A stretch of DNA of 5,928 bases, taken from NCBI GenBank assembly GCA_030829925.1, contig JAURNZ010000025.1:1-5928 (forward strand). Reading direction: 5' to 3'. Each line of letters opens with the position of its first letter. Positions within the stretch are counted from its first letter, which is position 1. The position numbers were made by a program, and so were the translations under genes. Shown here piece by piece: positions 5,372 through 5,928 of the stretch. The notes under the pieces were generated by a model. The model was given only the letters and a program-made list of their open reading frames with translations, searched no databases and was not told where the DNA came from. Source of the DNA: Gammaproteobacteria bacterium (lineage in GTDB: Bacteria; Pseudomonadota; Gammaproteobacteria; Comchoanobacterales; Comchoanobacteraceae).

Positions 5372-5928
5372 ATGACCCCTCACCTTAAGAAGTTGATTGA
5401 CAAACTTCAATTCTTGCCAGGCGTAGGTCCTAAAACGGCCATGCGCATGGCAATGAATATGCTAAAAGATAAAGATCTAACCAACCAGCTTGGACATACT
5501 ATAGTTGAAGCTGTGGCTGCCATTAACCATTGTGAACAATGTCGAAATTTTAGTGAAGGTCCTAAATGTTCGATATGTAGTGACAATACAAGAGACCATA
5601 ACATCATATGTGTTATCGAAACACCCTCTGACTTAATGAGTGTTGAAGAATCAATGTGCTTCACGGGTAGATACTATGTTCTAATGGGAAGAATATCCCC
5701 AATTGATGGCATTGGACCAGAAGATATAGGGATACCAGAGCTAATTAAACAGTGTGCTACACAACAAATCACCGAAGTCATACTGGCAACCAATTCAACT
5801 GTCGAGGGCGAAGTAACCGCTCAATACATTACAAACCAACTCAAACCACTCAAAATACCTTGTTCTAGAATAGGTTATGGCATGCCAATTGGTGGCGAAC
5901 TTGAATACCTAGACGGCAATACAGTAAA
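5372..5928 (+). CDS. recR: Recombination mediator protein RecR, 3' end outside window
   Basis: RecR works with RecO (and RecF) to load RecA onto SSB-coated single-stranded DNA at gaps, and forms a ring-like clamp. The frame is open from the ATG to the end of the window, giving 185 codons; family members have about 200, so roughly 15 residues are missing. Domains in order: a helix-hairpin-helix (LPGVGPKTAMRMAMNML, residues 15-31), a zinc finger with Cys54, Cys57, Cys66 and Cys69, a Toprim domain starting at VIETPSDLM (Glu83) and including SPIDGIGPEDIGIPEL and ILATNSTVEGE, and the C-terminal segment GYGMPIGGELEYLDG. The start gives a normal family N-terminus; a modest AAGGTG (5355-5360) lies eleven bases before it. 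It follows ybaB by six bases and is expected to share its promoter. Confidence 0.97.
   Translation, partial: MTPHLKKLIDKLQFLPGVGPKTAMRMAMNMLKDKDLTNQLGHTIVEAVAAINHCEQCRNFSEGPKCSICSDNTRDHNIICVIETPSDLMSVEESMCFTGRYYVLMGRISPIDGIGPEDIGIPELIKQCATQQITEVILATNSTVEGEVTAQYITNQLKPLKIPCSRIGYGMPIGGELEYLDGNTV

Noticed and set aside
5407..5664. Minus-strand open frame opposite recR
   Set aside because: It mirrors the conserved helix-hairpin-helix and zinc-finger coding sequence of recR.

Overview
The window is A+T-rich bacterial DNA, densely packed with chromosomal housekeeping genes on both strands. The DnaX C-terminal (tau) region, the RecR and YbaB/EbfC sequences and the short SRP RNA look proteobacterial, closest in style to beta/gammaproteobacteria. 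This is a judgement from remembered family sequences, not a search. Two genes do not fit a typical member of those groups: a single-chain (eukaryote/archaea-like) glycyl-tRNA synthetase and a glutaminase resembling mitochondrial GLS. A host-associated or deeply branching lineage is possible but not shown.

Layout. Bases 1-840 hold the 3' part of a glycyl-tRNA synthetase gene, interrupted by one in-frame TAA at 586-588, with intact homologous sequence on both sides. After a 78-bp A+T-rich gap, 919-2022 encodes an unrecognised protein with a soluble N-terminal half and a membrane-embedded C-terminal half. Its end overlaps by 53 bp the start of a long glutaminase gene (1970-3226). That gene runs tail-to-tail into dnaX on the minus strand (3223-4818), the two stop codons sharing the palindrome TTAA. 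Just upstream of dnaX on the same strand is the gene for 4.5S/SRP RNA (4836-4927). A short intergenic region then carries two back-to-back promoters, one for ffs-dnaX leftwards and one for ybaB (5033-5365) and recR (5372 to beyond the window) rightwards.

How they work together. ffs, dnaX, ybaB and recR form a familiar neighbourhood of protein targeting, replication clamp loading and recombinational repair. Here it is split into two divergent units instead of one co-directional operon. dnaX contains a ten-A run just after domain III, and both alternative reading frames stop within two to five codons, so the gene is well built to make a short gamma-like product alongside tau. The glutaminase and the membrane protein probably form a two-gene transcription unit that lies between conserved genes as accessory cargo.

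No tRNA, rRNA, CRISPR array, insertion sequence or phage gene was seen. The points most worth a second look are the glyS nonsense codon (TAAC, whereas all five terminal stops are TAAT), the dnaX slippage site, the GLS-like glutaminase and its unknown overlapping partner.
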